Shown here piece after piece: positions 6,378-12,614 of a stretch of 12,614 nucleotides of DNA. The notes under the pieces are model-generated. The model saw only the letters and a program-made list of their open reading frames with translations, ran no database searches and was not told where the DNA came from. Position numbers and translations under genes: made by a program. The first letter of the stretch is position 1, and the number at the start of each line of letters is the position of its first letter. The stretch comes from Gemmatimonadaceae bacterium (lineage in GTDB: Bacteria > Gemmatimonadota > Gemmatimonadetes > Gemmatimonadales > Gemmatimonadaceae), in contig JADGGM010000026.1 in assembly GCA_019689955.1 (NCBI GenBank), forward strand, positions 1 through 12,614. Reading direction: 5' to 3'.

Positions 6378-8270
6378 TTACGCGCCTCCGGGCTCGTCGT
6401 CGCCCCGGGTGGGCCCCGTCATGGCGGCGGGGTCGAGCAGCTCGTCGAGCTGTGCCCGGGTGAGGAGCCCTTCCTCGCTCACCACGTCGTACACGCTCTT
6501 CCCCATCTCCAGGGCCCGCTTGGCGACCCGTGTCGCGGTCTCGTACCCAAGGGCGGGGACGAGCGCGGTGACCACGCCAATGGAATGCTCCACGAACCAG
6601 CGCATGCGCTCCGGGTTCGCGGTGATCCCGACGACGCACCGTTCGCGGAGCACGATGCAGGCGTTGCGGAGCGTCTGGAGGGCGCTGAGGAGGCGGTAGG
6701 CGATCACCGGCTCGAACACGTTGAGCTGGAGCTGCCCCGCCTCGGCGGCCAGGGTCACGGTGACGTCGCCGCCGATCACGTCGAAGCACACCTGGTTGAC
6801 GACCTCGGGGATGACCGGGTTCACTTTCCCGGGCATGATCGAGGAGCCGGGCTGCCGCGGGGGGAGGTTGATCTCCCCGAGCCCGGCGCGGGGGCCGGAG
6901 CTCAGGAGGCGGAGGTCGTTGCAGATCTTGGAGAGCTTGACCGCGCACCGCTTGAGCACCCCGGAGAGCTGGACGAAGACCCCCGTGTCGGCAGTGGCCT
7001 CGACGAGGTCGGGGGCGGTCACGAGGGGGAGCCCGGTGACCTCGCAGAGGTGGCGGCGGACCTGCTCGGCGTACCCCGGCGGGGCGGTGATCCCGGTGCC
7101 GATCGCGGTGGCGCCCATGTTGATCTCGCGGATGAGCGCCTGGGTCTCTCCGAGGCGGTCGACGTCTTCGAGGAGGGTGTGGCCGAAGGCGGCCATCTCC
7201 TGGCCGAGGGTCATGGGGACCGCGTCCTGGAGCTGGGTGCGCCCCATCTTGAGGAGGCGGGCGAACTCGCTCCCCTTCTCCAGGAAGGCGCCGGCCAGCT
7301 CGTGCATCGCGAGCTTCAGGCGGTCGATGCCGGCGTGGAGCGCCAGTTTGACGGCTGTGGGGTAGACGTCGTTGGTCGACTGGGAGAGGTTGACGTGGCT
7401 ATTGGGGTGGATGGTCTCGTAGTCGCCGCGGGGGCGGCCGAGGAGCTCGAGGGCGCGGTTGGCGATGACCTCGTTGGCGTTCATGTTGGTCGAGGTGCCG
7501 GCGCCCCCCTGGATCATGTCGACGAGGAAGTGCTCGTGGTGGCGGCCCGCGCGGATCTCGCGGGCCGCGCGCACGATGGCGTCGCGTCGTTCTGGGGAGA
7601 GGAGGCCGAGGTCGGCGTTGGCGAGGGCGGCGGCTTCCTTGACCGCGGCCAGCGCGGCGACGAGCTCCGGGAACTCGCGGAGCGGGACGCCGGTGATCGG
7701 GAAGTTCTCGATCGCGCGGAGCGTCTGGATCCCGTACAGCGCCGCGTCGGGGACCTCGCGCTCGCCCAGGAGGTCGTGCTCGACGCGGCGGCGGCCGCCG
7801 GCGAAGCCGAAGAGGCGGCCGTGGCCGACGAGCGTCGCGTCGGCCTCGCGGAGGCGTTGGGCGATGGCGCGCGCGGTGCGGGTCACGAGCGCGGCGAAGA
7901 GGCGCGGGCGCTCCTGCAGCAGCGCCTGCACGTCGAGCATGTTCCAGTAGATGATGGTCGTCGGCTCGAGGGTGCGGGCGCTGGTGCCGTGGGGCTCGAT
8001 GTCGCCGAGGAGGACCCCTTCGCCGAGGACCTCGCCCGGGCCGAGCGTGGCCAGGCGCACCGGGCGGTCCGGGGCGCCGCGCTCGATGGCGACGGCGCCC
8101 CGGTCCACGATCGCGAACATCCCGCGTGCGTCCCCCTCGCGGAAGATGAAGCGGTCGGTGTCGAAGGTTGCGGTGTTGAGCGCGGCGGCGAGCGCCTCGA
8201 GATCGGCGTCGGAGAAGCCGGCGAAGAAGGCGAAGCGGTGCAGCCCGCTGTCGGAGGCCGGGGTTGGCAT
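6378..8270 (-). CDS. aspA: aspartate ammonia-lyase with N-terminal cyclic-nucleotide-binding-like domain
   Basis: A 630-residue fusion. Residues about 10-145 form a cNMP-binding beta-roll: FIFREGDARGMFAIVDRGAV, LGPGEVLGEG and an Arg-rich C-terminal helix. Residues 163-622 are a full aspartase, starting RVEHDLLGEREVP. Substrate loops are GGAGTSTNMN (255-264) and SQSTNDVYPT (296-305). KMGRTQLQDAVPMTLGQE (341-358) has Gln where fumarases have His, which favours aspartase. The catalytic-serine loop GSSIMPGKVNP is at 475-485. The enzyme converts aspartate to fumarate and ammonia in the cytoplasm; typical aspartases have about 470-480 residues. In the sensor domain, Glu84 of the phosphate cassette is kept, but the usual Arg is replaced near His94-Gly95, so cAMP binding is doubtful. 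It heads an operon with pncB. The ATG at 8270 has little Shine-Dalgarno sequence. Confidence 0.92.
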   Translation of the reverse strand: MPTPASDSGLHRFAFFAGFSDADLEALAAALNTATFDTDRFIFREGDARGMFAIVDRGAVAIERGAPDRPVRLATLGPGEVLGEGVLLGDIEPHGTSARTLEPTTIIYWNMLDVQALLQERPRLFAALVTRTARAIAQRLREADATLVGHGRLFGFAGGRRRVEHDLLGEREVPDAALYGIQTLRAIENFPITGVPLREFPELVAALAAVKEAAALANADLGLLSPERRDAIVRAAREIRAGRHHEHFLVDMIQGGAGTSTNMNANEVIANRALELLGRPRGDYETIHPNSHVNLSQSTNDVYPTAVKLALHAGIDRLKLAMHELAGAFLEKGSEFARLLKMGRTQLQDAVPMTLGQEMAAFGHTLLEDVDRLGETQALIREINMGATAIGTGITAPPGYAEQVRRHLCEVTGLPLVTAPDLVEATADTGVFVQLSGVLKRCAVKLSKICNDLRLLSSGPRAGLGEINLPPRQPGSSIMPGKVNPVIPEVVNQVCFDVIGGDVTVTLAAEAGQLQLNVFEPVIAYRLLSALQTLRNACIVLRERCVVGITANPERMRWFVEHSIGVVTALVPALGYETATRVAKRALEMGKSVYDVVSEEGLLTRAQLDELLDPAAMTGPTRGDDEPGGA

Positions 8271-8279
8271 GGCAGGGTC

Positions 8280-8309
8280 AAGCTACACCGGCGGGATCAC
8301 TGGCGGCAA
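8280..8309 (-). promoter_or_regulatory. candidate promoter of the aspartase-pncB operon
   Basis: On the minus strand TTGCCG (8309-8304) and TAGCTT (8285-8280) are 18 bp apart. The -10 is identical to the one proposed for the oxidase operon. Transcription would start only a few bases before the ATG at 8270, which matches the missing Shine-Dalgarno. The match to consensus is modest. Confidence 0.35.
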
Positions 8310-8324
8310 CCACGGCCAGCCGGA

Positions 8325-8330
8325 TATTCT
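8325..8330 (+). promoter_or_regulatory. candidate -10 box for a leaderless flippase-like transcript
   Basis: TATTCT ends 8 nt before the ATG at 8339, which has no Shine-Dalgarno, so the transcript would begin at or next to the start codon. No good -35 is seen 17 bp upstream. The 68-bp gap 8271-8338 must hold both divergent promoters. Confidence 0.3.
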
Positions 8331-8338
8331 CCCTGGTC

Positions 8339-9235
8339 ATGCTGTCGTCGCTCCACGCGCACCTCGTGTGCCTCGCCCTGGTTGCGATCGACCTCGCCGC
8401 CCGTGCCTGGCGCATTCAGTGGATCCTGGCGGGGCTGCGCGTGCCGGTCTCGTTCTTCGACGCGTTCACCCTCAACGTGGCGGGGGACGCGGCGTCCGCG
8501 GTCACGCCGTTGCGCGTGGCCGGGGAGCCGGCCCGTCTGGCGGGGATGGCGCACGCGCAGGTGCCGGTGGTGGCGGGGCTCGTGGCCGTGGTGATCGAGA
8601 TCGTGGCGATGTGGCCGGTGGTCGCGCTGGCGGCCGGGGGGCTCGCGCTCGCCTACGCGCCGGCGTGGTGGCGGTCCGCGGAACCGCAGCTGGCGCACAC
8701 GGTGCGGGCCGCGTGGCCGTGGGTGCTCGCGATCGCGGCGGTGAGCGTGGCGACGTGGTGGGGCGCGCGCCGCTTTTCCCCGCGCGCCTCGCACCTCGTG
8801 CGGCGCGGGATGCGCCGCGCCCTGGCCTACGCCCGCCGCATGCCCGCGTGGCCCCTCGCCGCGTGCGCGCCGCTGACGCTCGTGAGCCTGGGGGCGCGCG
8901 TGGCGGTGCTCCCGGTGCTGGCGCTCACGCTCCCCGCGCCGCCCGCGCTCGGCCCGCTCGCCTTCGCGTCGTTCACGCTTGTCTACGGCCAGCTCCTCCT
9001 CCCCACGCCGTCCGGGGCGGGGGTGGTGGAGCTCGGCTTTCTCGGCGGCGCGGTGGGAGACCTGGGCGGGCACGATGCCGCGATTCTCTTCCACTGGCGG
9101 CTGTACACGACGATCATCCCGACGGTGATCGGCGTCGTGCTCGCGCTCCGCGTGTACGGCCGGGCCGCGCTCGTGGCGATCCTGCGCGGCCGGAACGTGG
9201 CCCCCGCGGCCGGCGCGGTCCCGGAGCGGGACTAA
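8339..9235 (+). CDS. flippase-like integral membrane protein (lysylphosphatidylglycerol synthase TM / UPF0104 family)
   Basis: A 298-residue protein with about seven hydrophobic segments (about 3-22, 74-88, 90-107, 125-140, 174-198, 205-222 and 250-273). Two marks place it in the UPF0104/LPG-synthase-TM superfamily: FDAFTLNVAGDAASAVTPLR with the following GEPAR (40-66), and LLLPTPSGAGVVELGFLGG (219-237). Members are lipid flippases or lipid-linked transporters of the inner membrane. The soluble catalytic domain of true MprF proteins is absent, so it is the transmembrane module alone. The substrate cannot be told. The start is taken at the ATG after which the first helix begins; a TTG at 8264 would add 25 residues without helix character and would overlap the divergent aspartase start. 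It is transcribed away from the aspartase gene. Confidence 0.78.
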   Translation: MLSSLHAHLVCLALVAIDLAARAWRIQWILAGLRVPVSFFDAFTLNVAGDAASAVTPLRVAGEPARLAGMAHAQVPVVAGLVAVVIEIVAMWPVVALAAGGLALAYAPAWWRSAEPQLAHTVRAAWPWVLAIAAVSVATWWGARRFSPRASHLVRRGMRRALAYARRMPAWPLAACAPLTLVSLGARVAVLPVLALTLPAPPALGPLAFASFTLVYGQLLLPTPSGAGVVELGFLGGAVGDLGGHDAAILFHWRLYTTIIPTVIGVVLALRVYGRAALVAILRGRNVAPAAGAVPERD

Positions 9236-9277
9236 CGTGCCCGCGCCACCCGCTGTCGTGCTCGTGCCACCCGACGT
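9236..9277 (+). repeat. two imperfect tandem 21-bp units after the flippase-like gene
   Basis: The unit at 9236-9256 (CGTGCCCGCGCCACCCGCTGT) is repeated at 9257-9277 with four mismatches. It begins immediately after the TAA at 9233-9235 and lies in the 100-bp gap before the peptidase gene. Two copies in GC-rich DNA may simply be a local duplication. Confidence 0.45.
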
Positions 9278-9285
9278 GACGCACA

Positions 9286-9300
9286 CGGCCCGCAGGGCCG
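9286..9300 (+). terminator. GC-rich hairpin downstream of the flippase-like gene
   Basis: CGGCCC (9286-9291) pairs with GGGCCG (9295-9300) around GCA. There is no T-run, only a pyrimidine-rich tail, so termination is possible but weakly supported. It could instead be a leader structure of the peptidase gene at 9336. Confidence 0.25.
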
Positions 9301-9335
9301 ATCCGCCGTCTCATCCCCTTACAACGACCTCACTC

Positions 9336-11030
9336 ATGCACGCACCTCGACACCCCCTGCCGATCCGGTTCGCGCTGTTCGTGCTCCTCGCCGTTGCCGC
9401 GGGCTGTGCCAGCGGGGGGGGCGGCACTCAACAACAGCCGGAACGCCGCGCCGGCCGCGGCGGCCGCGCGGGGATCCCAGCGCCGGCCGGGATCTACGAC
9501 ATCGCCTACCGCGTCGCGATCCCCGACACCGCGGGGCACCTCTACGACGTCTCGATCGACATCGACGGCGTGCTCGGCGACTCGCTCGAGCTGCAGATGC
9601 CGGTGTGGTCGCCGGGGCGCTACGCGCCGATGTACTTCGCCCGCAACGTGCGCGGCTTCACCGCGACGACGGACTCGGGGAAGACCGTGCGCTACGGACG
9701 CGTGAACGGCTCGCTCTGGCGCGTCTACCCCGCCAAGGCGCGGCGCCTGCACGTCAACTACCAGGTGTACGCGAACACCCTCTCGGGGACGTTCAGCGTG
9801 GCCGACACCGCGCACGCGAACTGGAACGGGGCGTCGCTCTTCATGTACGTCGTCGGGTTCAAGGCGCACCCGGTCCGGCTCACCGTCGTGCCGCCGCGCG
9901 GGTGGCACGTGATCAACGGCGACAGCCGGGTGAACGACCAGCTCGAGTTCCAGTTCCCGTCCTTCGACCGCCTCATCGACACCCCCACCGAGGTCGCGCG
10001 CCGCTTCGACGTCGACAGCTTCCGCGTGGACGGCCGGCTGTACCGCGTCATGGTGCACTACAACGGGGACCAGGGCGGGCAGCGCGAGCGCTTCGTGCGC
10101 GACATCGAGAAGATCGTGCGCTACGAGAACCGCGTGATCGCGCCCCCGCCGCTCGACATGTACACGTTCATGTTCCACATCGGCTACGCGGGGAGGGACG
10201 GGATGGAGCACCTGTACTCCACGCAGATCATCACCGCCGATCCGTGGACCGACACCGCCACCGTGCTCCCCGGAATCGCGAGCGCGGCGCACGAGTACTT
10301 CCACACGTGGAACGTGAAGCGCGTTCGCCCGATCGCGCTCGGGCCCTTCGACTACACGCGCGAGCCGTACCAGCCGAGCCTGTGGGTGGCCGAGGGGTGG
10401 ACGCAGTACTACGGGGAGATCGGGCTGCTGCGCGCGGGCGTGGTGGATAAGGCGGCGTACTACCGGACGCTCGGGCGCGTGATCCGCGCGAACAGTGAGG
10501 CGCCGGGGCGCAAGGAGGTCTCGGCCCGGCTCTCGTCGATCCTCGCCCCGTTCTGGGATGGCGCGGCGATCCCGATGGCGGTGGACCGCTCCAGCTACTT
10601 CTCGTACTACACGAAGGGGGACGCGCTGGCGCTCCTCCTCGACCTCGAGATCCGGAGCCGCACGCACAACACCCGGTCGCTCGACGATGCCCTGCGCACG
10701 CTCAAGGATCGCACGTGGGACACCACGACCGTGAGCTACTACCTGCAAGGGCGCGGCTACACCGAAGGGGACGTCGAGCGCGCGGTGAGCGCGGCGGCGG
10801 GGGCGGACCTCCACGAGTGGTTCGAGCGGTATGTCGGTGGGGTGGAGGACCTCCCCTTCACCCAGACGCTCGCCCTCGCGGGGCTCACGGTCACGGTGCG
10901 CACGACGGGGGACGAACGCGAGTACGTCGTGGAGGAGATGCCGAACGCGACCCCGGACCAGCTCCGCGTCCGCGAAGGGTGGCTCACGGGGACGACGACG
11001 CCGGTGGCCACGCAAGGGAAGGAACGCTGA
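9336..11030 (+). CDS. M61-family metallopeptidase lipoprotein (glycyl-aminopeptidase type)
   Basis: A 564-residue exported zinc peptidase. Residues 1-24 are a signal peptide ending AAGC with Cys24 as the likely lipid site, followed by a Gly/Gln/Arg-rich tether. Residues about 52-230 form the N-terminal beta domain (PVWSPGRYAP at 89-98 is typical). The catalytic domain has HEYFH (H319, E320, H323) and the third ligand E353 in VAEGWTQYYGE; YYTKGDALALLLDLE (425-439) is also conserved in the family. M61 proteins usually carry a C-terminal PDZ domain. Here, after the LPFTQTLALAGL segment (about 506-517), only some 47 residues remain, with no PDZ GLGF-like or GSPA..AGL motif. The frame is open back to 9237, but the lipobox fixes the ATG at 9336. 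Shine-Dalgarno is absent. It heads a tight group with pncA, 2 bp downstream. Confidence 0.87.
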   Translation: MHAPRHPLPIRFALFVLLAVAAGCASGGGGTQQQPERRAGRGGRAGIPAPAGIYDIAYRVAIPDTAGHLYDVSIDIDGVLGDSLELQMPVWSPGRYAPMYFARNVRGFTATTDSGKTVRYGRVNGSLWRVYPAKARRLHVNYQVYANTLSGTFSVADTAHANWNGASLFMYVVGFKAHPVRLTVVPPRGWHVINGDSRVNDQLEFQFPSFDRLIDTPTEVARRFDVDSFRVDGRLYRVMVHYNGDQGGQRERFVRDIEKIVRYENRVIAPPPLDMYTFMFHIGYAGRDGMEHLYSTQIITADPWTDTATVLPGIASAAHEYFHTWNVKRVRPIALGPFDYTREPYQPSLWVAEGWTQYYGEIGLLRAGVVDKAAYYRTLGRVIRANSEAPGRKEVSARLSSILAPFWDGAAIPMAVDRSSYFSYYTKGDALALLLDLEIRSRTHNTRSLDDALRTLKDRTWDTTTVSYYLQGRGYTEGDVERAVSAAAGADLHEWFERYVGGVEDLPFTQTLALAGLTVTVRTTGDEREYVVEEMPNATPDQLRVREGWLTGTTTPVATQGKER

Positions 11031-11032
11031 GC

Positions 11033-11674
11033 ATGAAGCGACCGGTGATCTTCTGGGACGTGGACACCCAGCACGACTTCATGGACGCGGATGGGAAGCT
11101 CTACGTCCCGGACGCCGAGCAGATCCGGCCGAACCTGCGGCGCCTGACGAGCTACGCGCACGAGCGGCAGGTGCCCATCGTCGCCTCGGCGGACGACCAC
11201 GTCCCCGGGCACCGCGAGCTCTCGGCGACGCCGGACTTCGTGGAGACGTTCCCGGAGCACTGCATGCGCGGCACGCGCGGCGCGGAGAAGATCGAGGAGA
11301 CGCAGCTCGTCTCCCCCCTCATCATCGATCCCGACCCGATCCCGCACGAGCAGCTCGCGCAGACGCTCTGGGCGCACCGCGGCGACGTGTTGCTCCGCAA
11401 GCACTGGTTCGACGTGTTCACCAACCCGAACACGGAGACGTTGCTGGACGTGTGGGATCCCACCGAGATCGTGGTGTACGGCGTGGCGCTCGACGTGTGC
11501 AACAAGTACGCGATCGAGGGGTTCCTGGAGCGCGGCGTCCCCGCGATCCACCTGGTGCTCGACGCCACCAGGGCGATCCACCCCGAGAAGGTCGACGAGC
11601 TCCTCGCCGCGTGGAAGCAACAGGAGGTGAACGTGGTGAGCACGGACGACGTGCTCCGCGGGAGGGTGCTCTGA
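11033..11674 (+). CDS. pncA: nicotinamidase (isochorismatase-like hydrolase)
   Basis: A 213-residue cytoplasmic amidase that converts nicotinamide to nicotinate, the first step of NAD salvage from nicotinamide. The catalytic triad is readable: D11 (DVDTQHDF), K123 (LRKHWFDVF) and C156 (YGVALDVCNKYA). Metal-site residues D54, H56 and H60 lie in SADDHVPGH. The segment FPEHCMRGTRGAEKI (73-87) is characteristic of nicotinamidases and separates them from other isochorismatase-fold enzymes. Length is normal for the family. The ATG lies 2 bp after the peptidase stop, with AAGGA about 9 nt upstream. The product nicotinate is the substrate of the pncB enzyme at 5313-6368, on the other strand. A hydrolase for a related amide is possible but less likely. 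Confidence 0.87.
   Translation: MKRPVIFWDVDTQHDFMDADGKLYVPDAEQIRPNLRRLTSYAHERQVPIVASADDHVPGHRELSATPDFVETFPEHCMRGTRGAEKIEETQLVSPLIIDPDPIPHEQLAQTLWAHRGDVLLRKHWFDVFTNPNTETLLDVWDPTEIVVYGVALDVCNKYAIEGFLERGVPAIHLVLDATRAIHPEKVDELLAAWKQQEVNVVSTDDVLRGRVL
11660..11666 (+). promoter_or_regulatory. strong Shine-Dalgarno inside pncA end, pointing to a start near 11671
   Basis: GGGAGGG lies 4 nt before CTG at 11671, whose last bases overlap the pncA TGA. No in-frame ATG exists between pncA and the conserved start of the hydrolase, so this site supports a coupled, non-ATG start. Confidence 0.4.
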
Positions 11675-12614
11675 CGGACCCGGCGGGGCGCACCGCGCCC
11701 GCTCGCTCCGCGTCCGTCCCCGCGACCACCGCCAGCGCTCCGGCGTTCGCGGCGGCGCTCGATCCCATCGGGAGCTGGATCGCCGAGGGGGTCATCGCGC
11801 GCGCCGCGGCGGTGGTGCGGCACGATGGTGCGATCGTGGCCGAGCGGTACTGGGGGAGCGCGACCGACGGCGGGGCGCTCGACGCCGGAACGCTCTTCCC
11901 CTTCGCCTCGCTCACCAAGCCCTCGCTGGCCACGGCGATCCTGCGCCTCGTGGAGCGCGGGGCGCTGTCGCTGGAGCTCACGGTGGGCGACGCGCTCCCG
12001 GAGGCGCCCGGCGAGACGCGACAGGTGACGATCGCACAGCTCCTCACGCACACGGCGGGGGTCCCCGAGCACGTCCCAGGGGGTGAGGCGCTCGAGGCGC
12101 GGCAGGCGCCGGTGGCGGAGTACGTCCGCGCCACGCTCGCCGGCGGGCTCCTCTTCCAGCCGGGGACGCGCGTGCTCTACAGCAACGCCGGCTTCCAGGT
12201 GCTCGGCGCCGTCGTGGAGCGCGCGACCGGCGTGGCGGTGGCCGACCTCCTCGACCGGGAGACCTTTGCCCCCGCGGGGATGGCGAGCGCCACCCTCCGC
12301 CCACTCACGCGCCCCGGCGCGCGCGTGGCGCGCGTGGAGCTGGGTGCCGCCCGGGCCGCCGACCCGCGCACAGAGATCTACAACTCCCCTTACTTCAAGC
12401 GCCTCGCCCGCGCCGACGCCGGGCTCTTCGCCACGGTGCGCGACGTCGCCACCCTCCTCGAGCTGTACCGCGTGGGGGGGGGCGGCGTCCTCAGCCCCGC
12501 GATGGCTCGCGGCGCCGTGACCAGCCACACGCACGGGATCCCCGGACGCTATGGGCCGTACGAGTGGGAGAGCTGCGATTTCGGGTGGGGGTGGGAGGTG
12601 AAGGGCGGGAAGAG
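11671..12614 (+). CDS. serine hydrolase of the beta-lactamase / penicillin-binding family (3' end missing)
   Basis: The frame is open to the window end, giving about 314 residues. Motifs of the class C beta-lactamase/DD-peptidase/esterase family are SLTK (S80 nucleophile, K83; numbered from 11671), LLTHTAGVP at 124-132 and YSN (170-172). The third motif (KTG or HxG-like) would lie beyond the window. There is no signal peptide: the N-terminus is a 25-residue Pro/Ala/Arg-rich stretch, so the protein is probably cytoplasmic or exported by another route. The start is uncertain. CTG at 11671 has a strong Shine-Dalgarno and overlaps the pncA stop, while an in-frame GTG at 11611 lies inside pncA without a good site. 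The substrate (peptide, ester or lactone) cannot be told. It is co-transcribed with pncA. Confidence 0.85.
   Translation, partial: MTDPAGRTAPARSASVPATTASAPAFAAALDPIGSWIAEGVIARAAAVVRHDGAIVAERYWGSATDGGALDAGTLFPFASLTKPSLATAILRLVERGALSLELTVGDALPEAPGETRQVTIAQLLTHTAGVPEHVPGGEALEARQAPVAEYVRATLAGGLLFQPGTRVLYSNAGFQVLGAVVERATGVAVADLLDRETFAPAGMASATLRPLTRPGARVARVELGAARAADPRTEIYNSPYFKRLARADAGLFATVRDVATLLELYRVGGGGVLSPAMARGAVTSHTHGIPGRYGPYEWESCDFGWGWEVKGGK

Noticed and set aside
5526..8594. A 1022-codon open frame on the plus strand opposite aspA and pncB
   Set aside because: It is a shadow produced by the strong G/C third-position bias of the real genes. Its protein is an unstructured run of Glu, Asp, Gly, Val, Arg and His with no recognisable motif, while the opposite strand has full-length conserved enzymes.
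9237..9335. Longer start for the M61 peptidase
   Set aside because: The 33 extra residues are Pro/Thr-rich, contain a hairpin and direct repeats at DNA level, and would displace the signal peptide from the N-terminus.
9330..11015. A 561-codon minus-strand frame opposite the peptidase
   Set aside because: It is an antisense shadow with Arg/Val/His-rich composition and no motif; the plus strand has HEYFH plus the downstream Glu ligand.
11152..12534. A 460-codon minus-strand frame opposite pncA and the serine hydrolase
   Set aside because: It is an antisense shadow spanning two recognised genes, with no conserved features.
1..12614. Mobile elements, tRNA/rRNA genes, CRISPR arrays or prophage parts
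   Set aside because: I found no transposase, terminal inverted repeats, regular spaced repeats or cloverleaf-like sequence. The window looks like stable chromosome with uniform base composition.

Overview
The window is very GC-rich, gene-dense bacterial chromosome. It carries lipoprotein signal peptides, several starts with little or no Shine-Dalgarno sequence, and a caa3-type oxidase operon. From the mix of protein families I infer a Gram-negative soil-type bacterium, with Gemmatimonadota the most likely phylum. That placement is recognition of family style, not a computed result. I see no mobile element, tRNA, rRNA or CRISPR array. No gap between genes exceeds about 270 bp.

Layout. (1) Positions 1-71 hold the first codons of a leftward secreted or lipoprotein gene that runs off the window. 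(2) A 266-bp intergenic stretch with small palindromes leads into a rightward gene for an unrecognised four-helix membrane protein (338-829). (3) A strong hairpin (835-867) separates it from a convergent leftward operon (5136 down to 917), ctaC-ctaD-ctaE-ctaF. This operon encodes a complete caa3 cytochrome c oxidase: subunit II with a fused cytochrome c, subunit I with two extra C-terminal helices, a five-helix subunit III, and the small subunit IV. A plausible promoter, 5' leader hairpin and upstream terminator lie between 5165 and 5268. (4) A second leftward operon (8270 down to 5313) encodes an aspartase with a cyclic-nucleotide-binding-like sensor domain on its N-terminus, followed after 9 bp by a nicotinate phosphoribosyltransferase. 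(5) Divergent from it, at 8339, is a rightward flippase-like membrane protein. Next comes a rightward, tightly spaced group: an M61-type lipoprotein peptidase apparently without a PDZ domain (9336-11030), a nicotinamidase (11033-11674), and a serine beta-lactamase-family hydrolase (from about 11671) cut by the window end.

How they fit together. The oxidase operon is terminal aerobic respiration. Nicotinamidase (nicotinamide to nicotinate) and nicotinate phosphoribosyltransferase (nicotinate to NaMN) are consecutive steps of NAD salvage, although they sit in different, oppositely oriented operons about 4.7 kb apart. The aspartase links aspartate and ammonia to fumarate and the TCA cycle, and the ligand-sensor domain on it suggests allosteric control. 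That sensor-aspartase fusion, co-transcribed with an NAD-salvage enzyme, is the most unusual arrangement here.
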